Positions 51,222 to 60,665 are shown, counted from the stretch's first letter. The stretch: 64,000 nucleotides of DNA from Akkermansiaceae bacterium (GCA_019634595.1 JAHCBC010000002.1:682001-746000), one strand, 5' to 3'. The notes: generated by a model not told the origin, from the letters alone. Numbers and translations: made by a program.

Positions 51222-52433
51222 CTATCGTCCCATCCAGAAAAGACGCGCGATCCGTCCGAGGCAGCCAGGCGGTTTGGCGCGTTCGGTTTCCAGGATCTGG
51301 GCGTAACGGATGAGGCCGATGGCGGTGGCGAAGCGGGGGTCCTTGAAGTTGTTCTGCGAACCGCTGAAGTCGGAGGATTCCGGGCGGTAGATGTCGCGTC
51401 CGAAAACCTCGAACGCCAGCTCGCTGAAGCCGCGCATCTGGCTGGTGCCGCCGGTGAGGAAGATGCCCGCGCCGATGTTTTCGACCGCGCCTTCCGGCAG
51501 CCGTTGCTTCACCAGCTTGAGCGTTTCCTCCAGCCGCTGGCGGATGACCTCGTTGAGGATGCTGCGCTTCACCTCCACGTCCGCGAAGCCGCGTTCGTCG
51601 GTCAGCTTGGCGGTGCCGACGGCCTTCGCCGGATCCGCGGACGCGTCGCCTTCGGTGACCTTCAGGGCCTCCGCCTTTGAAAATGGCAGGCCGGTGACGA
51701 GGTGGATGTCATTCGTCACATGGTCGCCGCCCACGGGGATGCAGCCGGAAGCCGCGATCGAGCCGCCGAGGTAGAGGGCGTAGTCGGTGGTGCCGCCTCC
51801 GATGTCGATCACCAGCGCGCCGCGCTCGCGTTGCTCCGGGTCGAGCGCCATTTGCGCGGTGGCGATGGGGGCGAAAACGACGTCGTCCACTTCCAGCGGC
51901 ATCTCACGGACCAGCTTGATACTGTTCTGGATGCGGTTGCCGATGCCGTGGACGATGTGGAAGTCGGCTTCCACGGTCTTGCCGAAGAGGCCGACGGGGG
52001 AGGTGTTGTGCTCCAGTCCATCCAGCCAGTAGTTGCGGATGATGTTGTGGATATAGACGTGGTCGGCCGGGATGTGGACATCCTTCGCGATGTCCCGGGC
52101 CTCCTGGACGTGTTCCGGAGCCACGGTCGGATCTCCCTCCGGGAGACGGAAGGTGCCGCGGTTGTTCACCCCCTGGATGTGGGAGCCGGTCACCGCCAGA
52201 TACACGCTGCCGATCTCCACGTCGCTGGCATCCTCCGCCTTCACCAGCGCGTCCTTCAGGCAGGCGCGGGCCTGCGGGAAATCATTGATCTCCCCCTTGC
52301 GGACGCCCGCCGTGTTGGTGACTCCGATGCCCAGGATCTTGATCGCGGTGTCCGGCTTCACCTCGCCGACGACCATGCAGGTCTTGCTGGTTCCGATTTC
52401 GAGTCCGACGTGAATTTTCGAGCGGCGTGCCAT
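51222..52433 (-). CDS. ftsA: cell division protein FtsA
   Basis: A 403-residue actin-like protein that tethers FtsZ to the membrane and recruits the divisome. The ATPase elements are GLEIGTSKTCMVVGE (phosphate 1), LVIDIGGGTTDYALY (phosphate 2) and IFLTGGTSQMRGF (adenosine). The SHS2 (1C) domain is in the first third (SVYLAVTGSHIQG). The C-terminus GCLGRIARLFWMGR is the membrane-targeting amphipathic helix. It lies 15 bases downstream of ftsQ. The inserted four-helix-bundle element separates it from ftsZ by 474 bases, which may affect their relative expression. Confidence 0.95.
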   Translation of the reverse strand: MARRSKIHVGLEIGTSKTCMVVGEVKPDTAIKILGIGVTNTAGVRKGEINDFPQARACLKDALVKAEDASDVEIGSVYLAVTGSHIQGVNNRGTFRLPEGDPTVAPEHVQEARDIAKDVHIPADHVYIHNIIRNYWLDGLEHNTSPVGLFGKTVEADFHIVHGIGNRIQNSIKLVREMPLEVDDVVFAPIATAQMALDPEQRERGALVIDIGGGTTDYALYLGGSIAASGCIPVGGDHVTNDIHLVTGLPFSKAEALKVTEGDASADPAKAVGTAKLTDERGFADVEVKRSILNEVIRQRLEETLKLVKQRLPEGAVENIGAGIFLTGGTSQMRGFSELAFEVFGRDIYRPESSDFSGSQNNFKDPRFATAIGLIRYAQILETERAKPPGCLGRIARLFWMGR

Positions 52434-52448
52434 GTTCGGGTGCGCGGA

Positions 52449-53420
52449 TCAGCGGCTGTTGAGGAGGGTGTTCAGATCACGGGAACGCCGGTCGCGGCGC
52501 ACGTCGTCCGCCGTCGGCTCAGGCACGATGAGCGCCTTCGGAGGAGGGGCGGAGCCGCGGAGCGTGACCGGGACGTTGATCTTCGGGATGAGATTGATGG
52601 TGGCGATGGAATAGTTGCCGCGGCTGGCGTGGTCGATGGCGGCGCGGAAATTGGAGATCTGGCGTTCGTGGTCGCCCAGGCCGAAGGTGGCGGCGAGGCC
52701 ATCCCGCGTCACCAGCTCCAGCGACCAACTGTTCGCCTGCCGCAGGGATTCGATCCGGGCGATGGAGCCGGGGTCGGCTTTCGTGGCGGCATCCAGCAGG
52801 CGCATGCAGCGCGCGAGTTCAGGATGATCCACGGTCTTTCCGGAGGTGATCCCATGCTCACCCCCTCCGGGAAGCAGGATGACGGGAAGTTTCTCCGCGG
52901 TTTCGAACTGGACCGTGGTGCAGGGGAAGGCGTGGCCGTCGTGGTCGATGAGCAGGCCGCCCGGTTTGCGTTCGAACGGTTCGTTTCCGACCGCCGCCCA
53001 TGCGCACGGAACACGGGAAAGCACGCGCACATGCAGGGTCCCGGGCAGGCGGCGCTCCACCTGTACGGCGGAAAGCGCGGGCACGCCACGCAAGCGTTCG
53101 GCCACTTGGTCGATGTCCAGGGTGAAGAGATTCACCTGGGGGTCGATGTCCGCGATCTGATAGACGCCGAACTCGTCGATGGCGCTGTTTTCATTGAGAT
53201 CCACGGTCTGCAGGCGGAAGTCCGGGTTCTCATGGAACGCATGGCGGATGCCCTTCCATGCCCCCCAACCAGCGGCTCCGACCATACCGGCGATGAGCGC
53301 GTATTTCATGCACCTGCCGAAGATCCGGAGAAAGCCGAACCACGCGATGCGCGGCGACATCACGCGGACCTGGAGGACGCTTGATTGCGGGCGCTTGCTG
53401 GGTCTGGAGGTCTTCTTCAT
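52449..53420 (-). CDS. ftsQ: cell division protein FtsQ
   Basis: A 323-residue bitopic divisome protein: a basic N-terminal cytoplasmic segment, one span (MKYALIAGMVGAAGWGAW, about 38-55), then a POTRA domain (FRLQTVDLNENSAIDEFGV...LFTLDIDQVAERLRGVPALSAVQVERRLPGTLHVRV) and an FtsQ/DivIB beta domain. The about 40-residue C-terminal tail is Arg/Asp/Pro-rich (DDVRRDRRSRD). It is placed between ddl (31 bases) and ftsA (15 bases) as in classical dcw clusters. Confidence 0.92.
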   Translation of the reverse strand: MKKTSRPSKRPQSSVLQVRVMSPRIAWFGFLRIFGRCMKYALIAGMVGAAGWGAWKGIRHAFHENPDFRLQTVDLNENSAIDEFGVYQIADIDPQVNLFTLDIDQVAERLRGVPALSAVQVERRLPGTLHVRVLSRVPCAWAAVGNEPFERKPGGLLIDHDGHAFPCTTVQFETAEKLPVILLPGGGEHGITSGKTVDHPELARCMRLLDAATKADPGSIARIESLRQANSWSLELVTRDGLAATFGLGDHERQISNFRAAIDHASRGNYSIATINLIPKINVPVTLRGSAPPPKALIVPEPTADDVRRDRRSRDLNTLLNSR

Positions 53421-53451
53421 GGCGGTGGGGCGGGCGGTGGGGCCCGTGGTT

Positions 53452-54372
53452 CTAGCGTTCCACTTTCAGTGACAGTTCGGCGATGGTCTGGCAGAGGGCG
53501 GGGAAAGGGATGCCGGCGGCGGCAGCGGCCTTCGGCAGCAGGCTGGTCTCGGTCATGCCGGGGATGGTGTTCGCTTCGAGGACGAACGGACGGTTGTCTT
53601 TGTCGAGCAGGACGTCCACCCGGGCATAGACCTCGATGCCCAGCGCGTTGTAGGCGGCCAGTGCGGCTTCCTGCACCGCGCGGGTCGTATCCTCATCCAG
53701 CTCCGCGGGGCAGATATACTGGCTGCCTTTTCCGCCGGAAAGCCATGGATACTTGCTGGAGAAGTCATAGTCGCCGTCCGGCGGGATGATGTGGACGACC
53801 GGCAGCGGGGTGCCGTCAAGGATGCCCACGGTCAGTTCTTTGCCCTCGATGAATTCCTCGAGGAGCACCTCATCGTATTTCTCCGCGGCTTTCAGCAGCG
53901 CGGTTGGGACCTGGTCCTGTTCCTTCACGATCTGGATGCCCACGCTGGAGCCTTCCAGCGGCGGCTTGACCACCAGCGGCGCCTTGATGGTTGGGTTCGG
54001 CAGCAGGCCGGGGGAGAGGGAAAGGGTTTCCGAGCGGGCGGTGGGGACACCCGCCGCCACGAAGCGTTCCTTGGCGAGGGTCTTGTTGATGGCGAGCTTG
54101 CTGCTGGCGGAACCCGCACCGGTGTACGGGATGCCCCGTGCTTCCAGGAAATCCTGGAGCTGGCCGTCCTCGCCGAAGGTACCGTGGATGGCGTTGAAGG
54201 CCAGATCGGTTCCCTCGGGCAGATCAATCGTGGTGCCGGTCACATCGACTGCGACGGCGTCGTATCCCGCGTCGGTGAGAGCCTTGAGGATGGCCTTGCC
54301 GGTGGCGAGCGAAACGTCGCGTTCAGCGCCGGGACCGCCCATCAGGACGGCGATTTTCTTTCCTTGGAGCAT
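53452..54372 (-). CDS. ddl: D-alanine--D-alanine ligase
   Basis: A 306-residue ATP-grasp enzyme that makes the D-Ala-D-Ala dipeptide for peptidoglycan. It begins KKIAVLMGGPGAERDVSLATG (family HG/GGxSAERxVS loop with P for the usual S), and contains FNAIHGTFGEDGQLQ, KPPLEGSSVGIQIV, EEFIEGKELTVGIL and FVLEANTIPGMTETSLLPKAA. The ATG at 54372 was chosen because the upstream open frame is antisense-like Arg/His-rich sequence. The murC-murB stop lies five bases upstream of this start. Confidence 0.95.
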   Translation of the reverse strand: MLQGKKIAVLMGGPGAERDVSLATGKAILKALTDAGYDAVAVDVTGTTIDLPEGTDLAFNAIHGTFGEDGQLQDFLEARGIPYTGAGSASSKLAINKTLAKERFVAAGVPTARSETLSLSPGLLPNPTIKAPLVVKPPLEGSSVGIQIVKEQDQVPTALLKAAEKYDEVLLEEFIEGKELTVGILDGTPLPVVHIIPPDGDYDFSSKYPWLSGGKGSQYICPAELDEDTTRAVQEAALAAYNALGIEVYARVDVLLDKDNRPFVLEANTIPGMTETSLLPKAAAAAGIPFPALCQTIAELSLKVER

Positions 54373-54377
54373 GGCTT

Positions 54378-56678
54378 TCAGAAATCGGGTTCGTCTTCGC
54401 CGAGGATCTTGACCTCCGTTTCGAGATCGACGTAACGCTCGGCTTTGGCTTTGGCCTGGATGGATTCGATGAGGGTGAGGATCTCGGTGGCGGATGCGCC
54501 GCCGGTGTTGACGATGAAGTTTCCGTGCGACTCGGAAACGGCTGCCTTGCCGACGGAGGTGCCCTTCAGGCCCATGGAATCGACGAGGCGGCCCGCCGCG
54601 ATGACTTCCGGATTCTTGAAGACACATCCAGCGGATGCGGCGATGGGCTGTGAACTACGGCGCTTTTCGCGGGATTCTTCCCACCGGGCCTTGATGTTTT
54701 CCGGTTTGTCCGGCTTGCCCTTGAAAACAGCTTGGAGCGCGAAGTTGCGGCGGAGTTCCGCCACGTTCCGGTAGCTGGCGACGATCTCGTCCCGCTCCCG
54801 GGTGCGGATCACGCCGTCCTCATCCAGGAAGGTGACGCGCACCACCTGGTCGAAGGTCTCGGAACCCATGGCACCCGCGTTCATCCTCAGTGCGCCGCCG
54901 ACGTTTCCGGGGATGCCCTCCATCCATTCGAAGCCGCCGATGCCGTGGCCGCCGGCCGCGCTGGCCAGCTTCTTGAGCCGGACACCGGTTCCGGCCGTGA
55001 CGTGGCCCTTGCCGTCCACGGTCACTTCGGAAAACACACCGCCAGTCGGGTGGATGACGGCACCGCGGATGCCGCCGTCCCGCACCAGCAGGTTCGAGCC
55101 ACGGCCGACCACCCGCACGGGGATGCCGCGCTCCCGGCAATAGCTGACCAGGAAAGCGAAGGCGTAGAAGCTGTGCGGCTCCATCCAGTACTGCGCCGGT
55201 CCCCCGACGAGCATGGTGGTGTGCTTCTTCATCGGCTCGTAAAGACGGCCCTCGATCTCGCCTTCCGGCATCAGCGCGCGCATCTCCTCCAGCACCTTGA
55301 GGTCCGCGGAGATCTTCGTCCCGATTTCATGGACGTTGCCGGCGCCCAGCGTGATGAGCAGATCTCCCGGCTCCAGCGCGTTGCCCACGGCGTGGTGGGC
55401 GGTTGCCAGGTCCGGCACGTAGGTCACGCGGATGTCGCCGTGTTTCTCGACGGCGTCCACAAGGGTCTGCCCGGAAATGCCCTCGATGGGCTTCTCCGAA
55501 GCGGCATAGACGTCCGTGATGAAAATGCGGTCGGCGGCCTGCAGGACCTTGCCGAAGTCATCCGCCAGTGCCTGGGTGCGCGTGTAGCGGTGGGGCTGGA
55601 ACAGGACGACCACCCGGCCCGGCTTCAGCGAGCGGGCGGTCTGCAGCGTGGCCGCCAGCTCGGACGGATGGTGGCCGTAGTCATCGACGATGCGGTAGTC
55701 CTTCGAGAGATACTTCGTTTCGAAGCGCCGCTTGGCTCCGGCGAAGGTGGCGAGCGCACGAGCGACCTTCGCGAACTCCGCGCCGCAACTGTCCGCCAGC
55801 GCGATCGCACCGAGGGCGTTGAGGATATTATGGTTCCCGGGAATGCCGAGCTCCACATCGCCCATAGGCTCGCCGTTTTTCATCACGCAGAAGGCGGAGG
55901 AACCCTTCAGGTCACGGATGTCGGAGGCGGTGTAGTCGGCGTCTTCCCAGCCGTAGGAAATGGCATTCGGGCGCTCCGAGCAGATCTCGTGCGCCACAGG
56001 GTCTTCCGCGCAATAGACGATCTTGCCGGTGGTCTGGTCCGCCAGCTTGGTGAAGACCTCCTTGATGTGATCCAGGTCGCGGTAGAAATCGAGGTGCTCC
56101 GCCTCGATGTTGAGGATGATCGAGTGCTCCGGATGATAAAGGGCGAGCGTGCCGTCGCTTTCATCCCCTTCCGCCACCATGTGGGTGCCGTCTTCGGACC
56201 ATTTCGCGTTCGCTCCCAGGATCGGGATTTCCGCACCGACGTAGTGGCTCGGCTTTTGTCCCGCCTCACGCAGCACGTGGGCGGTCATGGAAGAGGTCGT
56301 GGTTTTTCCGTGGGTGCCGGAAATGACGATGCCCTTTTTCGTGTGGAGGATGGCGGCCAGGCACTCCGCGCGGCGCAGCAGGGGGATGCCCGCATCGTTC
56401 GCGGCGGCGTAGGCAGGGTTTTCCGGCCGGATGGCTGAGGAATAAACGACCAGATCCGCGTCCTTCACGGCCTCACCGGTCTGCGGCGACCAGAATTCCA
56501 GGCCGATCTTCTGCATCCGCTCGGTTTCCCGGGTGGTCACCCGGTCGCAGCCGCTCACCCGGTGGCCCATGCCCAGCAGCAGCAGCGCAAGGCCGCTCAT
56601 GCCCGAACCGGCGACGCCGATGAGGTGGATGTGCAGCGGGTTGCTGCGGTCGGTGAGGCGCTGGCTGAGATCGGTCAT
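54378..56678 (-). CDS. murC/murB: bifunctional MurC-MurB fusion
   Basis: A 766-residue fusion of UDP-MurNAc--L-Ala ligase and UDP-GlcNAc-enolpyruvate reductase. The MurC half (about 1-465): GVAGSGMSG (21-29), ATP loop GTHGKTTT (121-128), DDYGHHPSE (332-340). The MurB half (about 485-766): FAD site GRGSNLLV (526-533), GIPGNVGGALRMNAGAMG (588-605) and SAGCVFKNP (682-690), in which a Cys takes the place of the Ser proton donor of E. coli MurB. The first two dedicated steps of the pathway after MurA are thus joined in one chain. Its start overlaps the murG stop (ATGA). Confidence 0.95.
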   Translation of the reverse strand: MTDLSQRLTDRSNPLHIHLIGVAGSGMSGLALLLLGMGHRVSGCDRVTTRETERMQKIGLEFWSPQTGEAVKDADLVVYSSAIRPENPAYAAANDAGIPLLRRAECLAAILHTKKGIVISGTHGKTTTSSMTAHVLREAGQKPSHYVGAEIPILGANAKWSEDGTHMVAEGDESDGTLALYHPEHSIILNIEAEHLDFYRDLDHIKEVFTKLADQTTGKIVYCAEDPVAHEICSERPNAISYGWEDADYTASDIRDLKGSSAFCVMKNGEPMGDVELGIPGNHNILNALGAIALADSCGAEFAKVARALATFAGAKRRFETKYLSKDYRIVDDYGHHPSELAATLQTARSLKPGRVVVLFQPHRYTRTQALADDFGKVLQAADRIFITDVYAASEKPIEGISGQTLVDAVEKHGDIRVTYVPDLATAHHAVGNALEPGDLLITLGAGNVHEIGTKISADLKVLEEMRALMPEGEIEGRLYEPMKKHTTMLVGGPAQYWMEPHSFYAFAFLVSYCRERGIPVRVVGRGSNLLVRDGGIRGAVIHPTGGVFSEVTVDGKGHVTAGTGVRLKKLASAAGGHGIGGFEWMEGIPGNVGGALRMNAGAMGSETFDQVVRVTFLDEDGVIRTRERDEIVASYRNVAELRRNFALQAVFKGKPDKPENIKARWEESREKRRSSQPIAASAGCVFKNPEVIAAGRLVDSMGLKGTSVGKAAVSESHGNFIVNTGGASATEILTLIESIQAKAKAERYVDLETEVKILGEDEPDF

Positions 56679-57772
56679 GATGGGGAGACGGTGGCTTCGA
56701 TGGCGCGGCAGACACGATCCGCGGCGTCCGGGATCGCGAGTGCGCGGGCGGCTTGTGCCATGCGCTCACGGGTTTGCAAGTCTGTCAAAATTCCGGTGGC
56801 CATTCCGGCCAGGGTGGCGGCGTCCAGATCCTTCTGCTGGATGAGGTGCGCGGCTCCTGCCTTGGCGAAAACTTCCGCGTTTTTTGTCTGGTGGTCGTCC
56901 GCGGCGAAGGGGAACGGCACCAGGATGGACGGAATCCCTGCAATGGCGATCTCCGTCAGGCTGGAGGCACCGGAGCGGGAGATGACCAGATCCGCCACGG
57001 CATACGCGGACGGCATCTGGTCGCAGAATCCCAGGATCTTGTGGTTCTCGCGTCCGCCGGCGATCTGGCTGACCGCTTCGAAGTCCAGGTTTCCGGCGAT
57101 GTGGAGGATCTGGAAATCCGGCGGCAGCAGTTTGCCTGCTTCCGCGCACAGCCGGTTGAGTCCCTGCGCTCCCTGGCTGCCGCCCGTCACCACGATGGTC
57201 GGCCTGGAGGGATCCAGGCCGAAACGGGCGGCGGCTTCTTCACGGCTGGGCAGGGCCAGGATTTCCGGCCGGACCGGCGTACCCGTCAGTTCCGGATGAT
57301 GTTTCGGGAAAAAGGCCTTGGCCGGCTCCAGTCCCAGGAAAACCTGGGTGCAGAAGCGGCTGGTCAGCACGTTCGCCCGGCCCGGCCGCGCGTTGGAGTC
57401 ATGGATGAAGGTTTTCAGTCCCAGCTTGTGACCGGCGTACACGGGTGGCAGGGAAGTGAAGCCTCCCATACCCAGCACCGCGTCCGGCTGGTAGCTGCGG
57501 ATCAGTTTTTTTGAGTGGCCGATGGCCTTCCAGAGCTTCAGCAGGAAAGGAATCATTTTCGGTGAGGTGGTCGCCGGCTTGGCAACCGCCTGCACCCGCT
57601 CGAACCGCAGGTGGCTGTATTTCGCGGACGCCTGGGAATCGATCTTCTTCTCCGAGATCAGCAGCATCGCGTCATGTCCGTTCGCCTTGAGAGCCTCTGC
57701 CACGGCGATCCCCGGGAACAGGTGGCCACCCGTGCCACCACAGGCGATGAGTATTTTGAGAGGCTTGGACAC
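56675..57772 (-). CDS. murG: MurG glycosyltransferase
   Basis: A 365-residue membrane-associated GT28 enzyme that adds GlcNAc to lipid I to give lipid II. The N-terminal KILIACGGTGGHLFPGIAVA glycine loop, the second loop TGGSQGAQGLN and the UDP-GlcNAc site ISRSGASSLTEIAIAGIPSILVPFP with FAADDHQ are all present. The GTG at 57772 places the GGTGGH loop close to the N-terminus as in other MurG; an ATG at 57862 would add 30 residues unlike the family. It is first in the minus-strand dcw segment; ftsW, mraY and other dcw genes are not upstream. Confidence 0.93.
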   Translation of the reverse strand: MSKPLKILIACGGTGGHLFPGIAVAEALKANGHDAMLLISEKKIDSQASAKYSHLRFERVQAVAKPATTSPKMIPFLLKLWKAIGHSKKLIRSYQPDAVLGMGGFTSLPPVYAGHKLGLKTFIHDSNARPGRANVLTSRFCTQVFLGLEPAKAFFPKHHPELTGTPVRPEILALPSREEAAARFGLDPSRPTIVVTGGSQGAQGLNRLCAEAGKLLPPDFQILHIAGNLDFEAVSQIAGGRENHKILGFCDQMPSAYAVADLVISRSGASSLTEIAIAGIPSILVPFPFAADDHQTKNAEVFAKAGAAHLIQQKDLDAATLAGMATGILTDLQTRERMAQAARALAIPDAADRVCRAIEATVSPS

Positions 57773-57978
57773 GTGGAGAAATTCGGTGGGGGCGATGATC
57801 GGAAAGCGCACATCGCCGGGGAAGAGGGGGATTTCCCCTGCGCTGGCGGAGATGTAAAACAAATCCTAATTATCAAGCAAACCCCAAAAGGGGGAATCCG
57901 GAGCTTTTTGGAAGGGCATTCCCGGTTTTTTCAGGATGTGGCAATGGGAAGGAACTTGCAAAATGCCCCTCATATGCT

Positions 57979-58782
57979 ATGGGCTGCGCCGCCCGAATGG
58001 AAGTGGTTTCAGACATTGCGTTGCCGGTGGATCCCTCTCCCCGGATTGTTGAGGCTCCGGCCGTGCCGGACAGGAAGCGCCAGCATGCCCTGAGCATCCC
58101 GGTTTCCCATTCAAAGGCTCCGGGGCGTTTCTATGATGCGTGCCGGGTGTTCTGGCTGGGTATTTTCAAATGCACCATGCGGATCCATACCTGCGGCCTG
58201 GAAAAGATGGCGGGCCTGGAGGATGGGGTGTTGCTGGCGGTCAGCCATGTGAGCCACCTCGATCCCATCGTGGTCAGCGCGATGGTGGCGCGGCGGATCA
58301 GTTGGGTCTCGCGGATCGAGTTTTTCCAGAACTGGATTTCCAGAAAAGTGCTCTACCACGGCGGAGCGTTCCGGGTGGATCGCCGTGGCGCGGCGTTGCC
58401 CACCATCCGCGAGGGGTTGAAGCGCCTCGGGCGGGGTGAAGTGGTCGGCATTTTCCCCGAAGGGGAGGTCATGCAGGGCGAACGCTCCGTCCTGCGGGGA
58501 GCCTCGGTGAAGCGCGGCGTCTGTACGCTGGCGGCCCGTTCCGGTTGTCCCGTGGTGCCGGTGGTGGTGGTGGGGACGGACAGATTGAGGCATGTCGGTC
58601 CATGGCTTCCCGCAAAACGGGGCACGCTGTGGATGTTGGTTGGCGAGCCGTTGCAGGCTGGACCGGAAGATCATACCAAGGAAGGCCGCCGCAGGTTCGC
58701 GGCCCGTCTGGAAGCGGAATATGTGAAGCTCTACGCCGAAATCAGGCGGACCTTCAGCTTGCCGGAAACCATCGTTCCCTGA
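57979..58782 (+). CDS. PlsC-like lysophospholipid acyltransferase
   Basis: A 267-residue 1-acyl-glycerol-3-phosphate acyltransferase-type protein. The catalytic HxxxxD box is SHVSHLDP, and the glycerol-phosphate/substrate box is FPEGEVM, with GGAFRVDRRG between them (motif II). The N-terminal about 45 residues are unrelated to the domain; starts at 57979 or 57997 are both possible. It probably acylates lysophosphatidic acid or another lipid at the membrane. It is divergent from murG and convergent with a PEP-CTERM gene. Confidence 0.87.
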   Translation: MGCAARMEVVSDIALPVDPSPRIVEAPAVPDRKRQHALSIPVSHSKAPGRFYDACRVFWLGIFKCTMRIHTCGLEKMAGLEDGVLLAVSHVSHLDPIVVSAMVARRISWVSRIEFFQNWISRKVLYHGGAFRVDRRGAALPTIREGLKRLGRGEVVGIFPEGEVMQGERSVLRGASVKRGVCTLAARSGCPVVPVVVVGTDRLRHVGPWLPAKRGTLWMLVGEPLQAGPEDHTKEGRRRFAARLEAEYVKLYAEIRRTFSLPETIVP

Positions 58783-58826
58783 AAAAAGGAACGGCTCCAA
58801 CATCCGCGCGGCGGACGTTGGAGCCG
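58783..58826 (-). terminator. terminator of the PEP-CTERM gene
   Basis: A 15-bp stem with one G-U pair (58794-58808 with 58812-58826) and a three-base loop. On the minus strand it is followed by GTTCCTTTTTT. It lies 14 bases past the stop at 58841. Confidence 0.85.
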
Positions 58827-58840
58827 GAATATGGAATTCC

Positions 58841-59596
58841 TCAGCGGCGGCGGCGGAACGCCAGCCCGAGTCCTGCAATACCGGCGAGGAGACCGGCGGT
58901 CGGCTCCGGAACTACCGGTGTGGCGATCGCGAACGCGATGCCGCCGTTGTAACTGCTGTTGGCCAGGAAATTGACCGTGAACGAGTTTCCGGTGGCCTTG
59001 ATCGGGATGATGGCTCCCCGGCTCACGCTCCCCACGGCATCGGATGCATACATCCCGGGGCTGATTTCGATCAGTGTGCCCGTAGCACCTCCGAAGTCGG
59101 ACGGATGGATGTCGGCCGTGGGGGCCTCGAGGCCCGAAACCAACTCGATCCGCTGGATGTTGCCATCAGGACGGTTGTCGAGGCTGCGGATGAGGAACAC
59201 GGACCCTGCGGGGAACATCCCCTCGTCGAGGGCCACCGACATGGTGAATCCCTGCAGCCCGGGGTGGTCGGGTGCCGTGGCACGGAGGGAGAATGTCGTT
59301 TCGTTGTCCCGGTGGAGCGTGTCTCCGTTGAGAAGTTCGGCCTCATAAGGCTCGCCGGTATAGTTGATGGCACCCGGGGCGAAGAAGCCGTTGTTGATAC
59401 TGGTGAAGGTGATCGATCCGGTACCCAGTCCGTTTCCGAAATCGAGGGTGAGGACATTGTCCGGAGATGACGACCAGGAGCCTGTCAGGACATTGGACAT
59501 ATCGACGGTGTAAAGGTCGGTCTGTGCGTGGGCTTGCGAAATGAAGGCAGCCGACAGCAGCGAAACCAACCACAACGGGGTGGCGAGCGTTTTCAT
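58841..59596 (-). CDS. PEP-CTERM sorting domain protein
   Basis: A 251-residue exported protein: signal peptide MKTLATPLWLVSLLSAAFISQAHA, a beta-rich body (DLYTVDMSNVLTGSW, ITFTSINNGFFAPG) and a C-terminal sorting signal with PEP (VPEPTAG), a hydrophobic span (LLAGIAGLGLAF) and a basic end (RRRR). The ATG at 59596 was chosen because 18 upstream in-frame residues do not fit a signal. No exosortase is in the window. It is followed by a good terminator and is probably monocistronic. Function unknown; surface or matrix attachment by analogy. Confidence 0.88.
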   Translation of the reverse strand: MKTLATPLWLVSLLSAAFISQAHAQTDLYTVDMSNVLTGSWSSSPDNVLTLDFGNGLGTGSITFTSINNGFFAPGAINYTGEPYEAELLNGDTLHRDNETTFSLRATAPDHPGLQGFTMSVALDEGMFPAGSVFLIRSLDNRPDGNIQRIELVSGLEAPTADIHPSDFGGATGTLIEISPGMYASDAVGSVSRGAIIPIKATGNSFTVNFLANSSYNGGIAFAIATPVVPEPTAGLLAGIAGLGLAFRRRR

Positions 59597-59792
59597 GGGG
59601 GGTGGGGGGATCTTTTGGGGACGGGGGGCGTCCGCAGAAAGCTGCCCCAAAAAAGGCTGAATTTTTTAGAAAAGTCAACCTTCTTTTGTTCGGATAGCCG
59701 TAATATGCAAAATTACCCGGCGGATCCTCAAATTCTCCGCGGGAAAGCGCGCTCATTCGGGGGCACGACTTCCGGGCGAAAATCCCCGGACC

Positions 59793-60608
59793 TCAGCAGA
59801 GGCGGATCATGTCCTTCACAAACTGGCCCCAGAGGAACAGCAGGCCGCGCTTCGAATACTTGAAATGGCCGTCGCCTGTCAGGCGGATGATGCCGGAGGC
59901 GAGGTTGTGTTCCACCTGGCTGCGCATTTCCTTCTCGATGCTGTCCTCAATCACTTCCGGGTCTGGCATGCGGAGGTCGTCCGCGACTTTCATCCGGACC
60001 AGGAACTCCTGATGGTTGGTGAGGATCTGGTGGAAGCAGCTCCGCTCGCACGGGACATGGTTCCAGCGGACGTTCGGCGGGCAGCGGAGGGTGGGAGCGA
60101 AGGGGAAATTCGTCGTCCTCCAGATGTTACCCTTCGAGTCATGCGAGGTGATCGAAATGAAGGCGAAGGTGACGTCGCACTGCTCGCACAGGCAGACGGC
60201 AGCGATGGCCCGTTCCTCCGGGTGCCAGAACAGGCGGAAGAACTGCTGCATGCCCGCCCATTCCCAGCCGCAGTCGGAGACATGCTCGAAGCCTGCCTCA
60301 TCCATGGCGGAGGCGGCCTCCGTCGCGTTCGGGAAATGGGATGGATTCGGCAGCGACTTGTGGGAAAGCCGGTTGTCGAGCGGCAGCTTCATCCGCCGGA
60401 CTCGGGTCAGCAGCTCGATCCACGGCAGCAGGAACCACATCGTCGCTCCCATCGCACCCACCACGACCTTCCCGCTGACGAAGTAGAACAGGAAGAAGGT
60501 GGCCCCGAGGAACAGGGCCGCACCCAGCTTCCGCAGCACGAACTGCCGGGAACTGCGCAGCGCAACGGCGAGGACGAACAAGCCGATGACGATCAGGGTT
60601 TCACGCAT
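59793..60608 (-). CDS. membrane protein of unknown function
   Basis: A 271-residue protein with two to three N-terminal hydrophobic segments (ETLIVIGLFVLAVAL, LGAALFLGATFFLFYFV, VVVGAMGATMWFLLPWI) and a cytoplasmic or periplasmic alpha/beta domain with several cysteines (AVCLCEQCDVTF, RCPPNV, PCERSC). A CxxC appears as LCEQC. No family recognised. It follows the M29-like aminopeptidase on the same strand after 57 bases and may be in its transcript. Confidence 0.68.
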   Translation of the reverse strand: MRETLIVIGLFVLAVALRSSRQFVLRKLGAALFLGATFFLFYFVSGKVVVGAMGATMWFLLPWIELLTRVRRMKLPLDNRLSHKSLPNPSHFPNATEAASAMDEAGFEHVSDCGWEWAGMQQFFRLFWHPEERAIAAVCLCEQCDVTFAFISITSHDSKGNIWRTTNFPFAPTLRCPPNVRWNHVPCERSCFHQILTNHQEFLVRMKVADDLRMPDPEVIEDSIEKEMRSQVEHNLASGIIRLTGDGHFKYSKRGLLFLWGQFVKDMIRLC

Positions 60609-60665
60609 GGGTTGGGAGGCGGAATGGGAAATCTGCGGCCGGAGTGCCGCGGGTGCGAGAACTTT

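Noticed and set aside
51702-53384. 560-residue plus-strand open frame across ftsA/ftsQ
   Set aside because: Antisense shadow of two well-defined division genes.
54732-56438. 568-residue plus-strand open frame
   Set aside because: Antisense to the MurC-MurB fusion; His/Val/Arg-rich with no domain.
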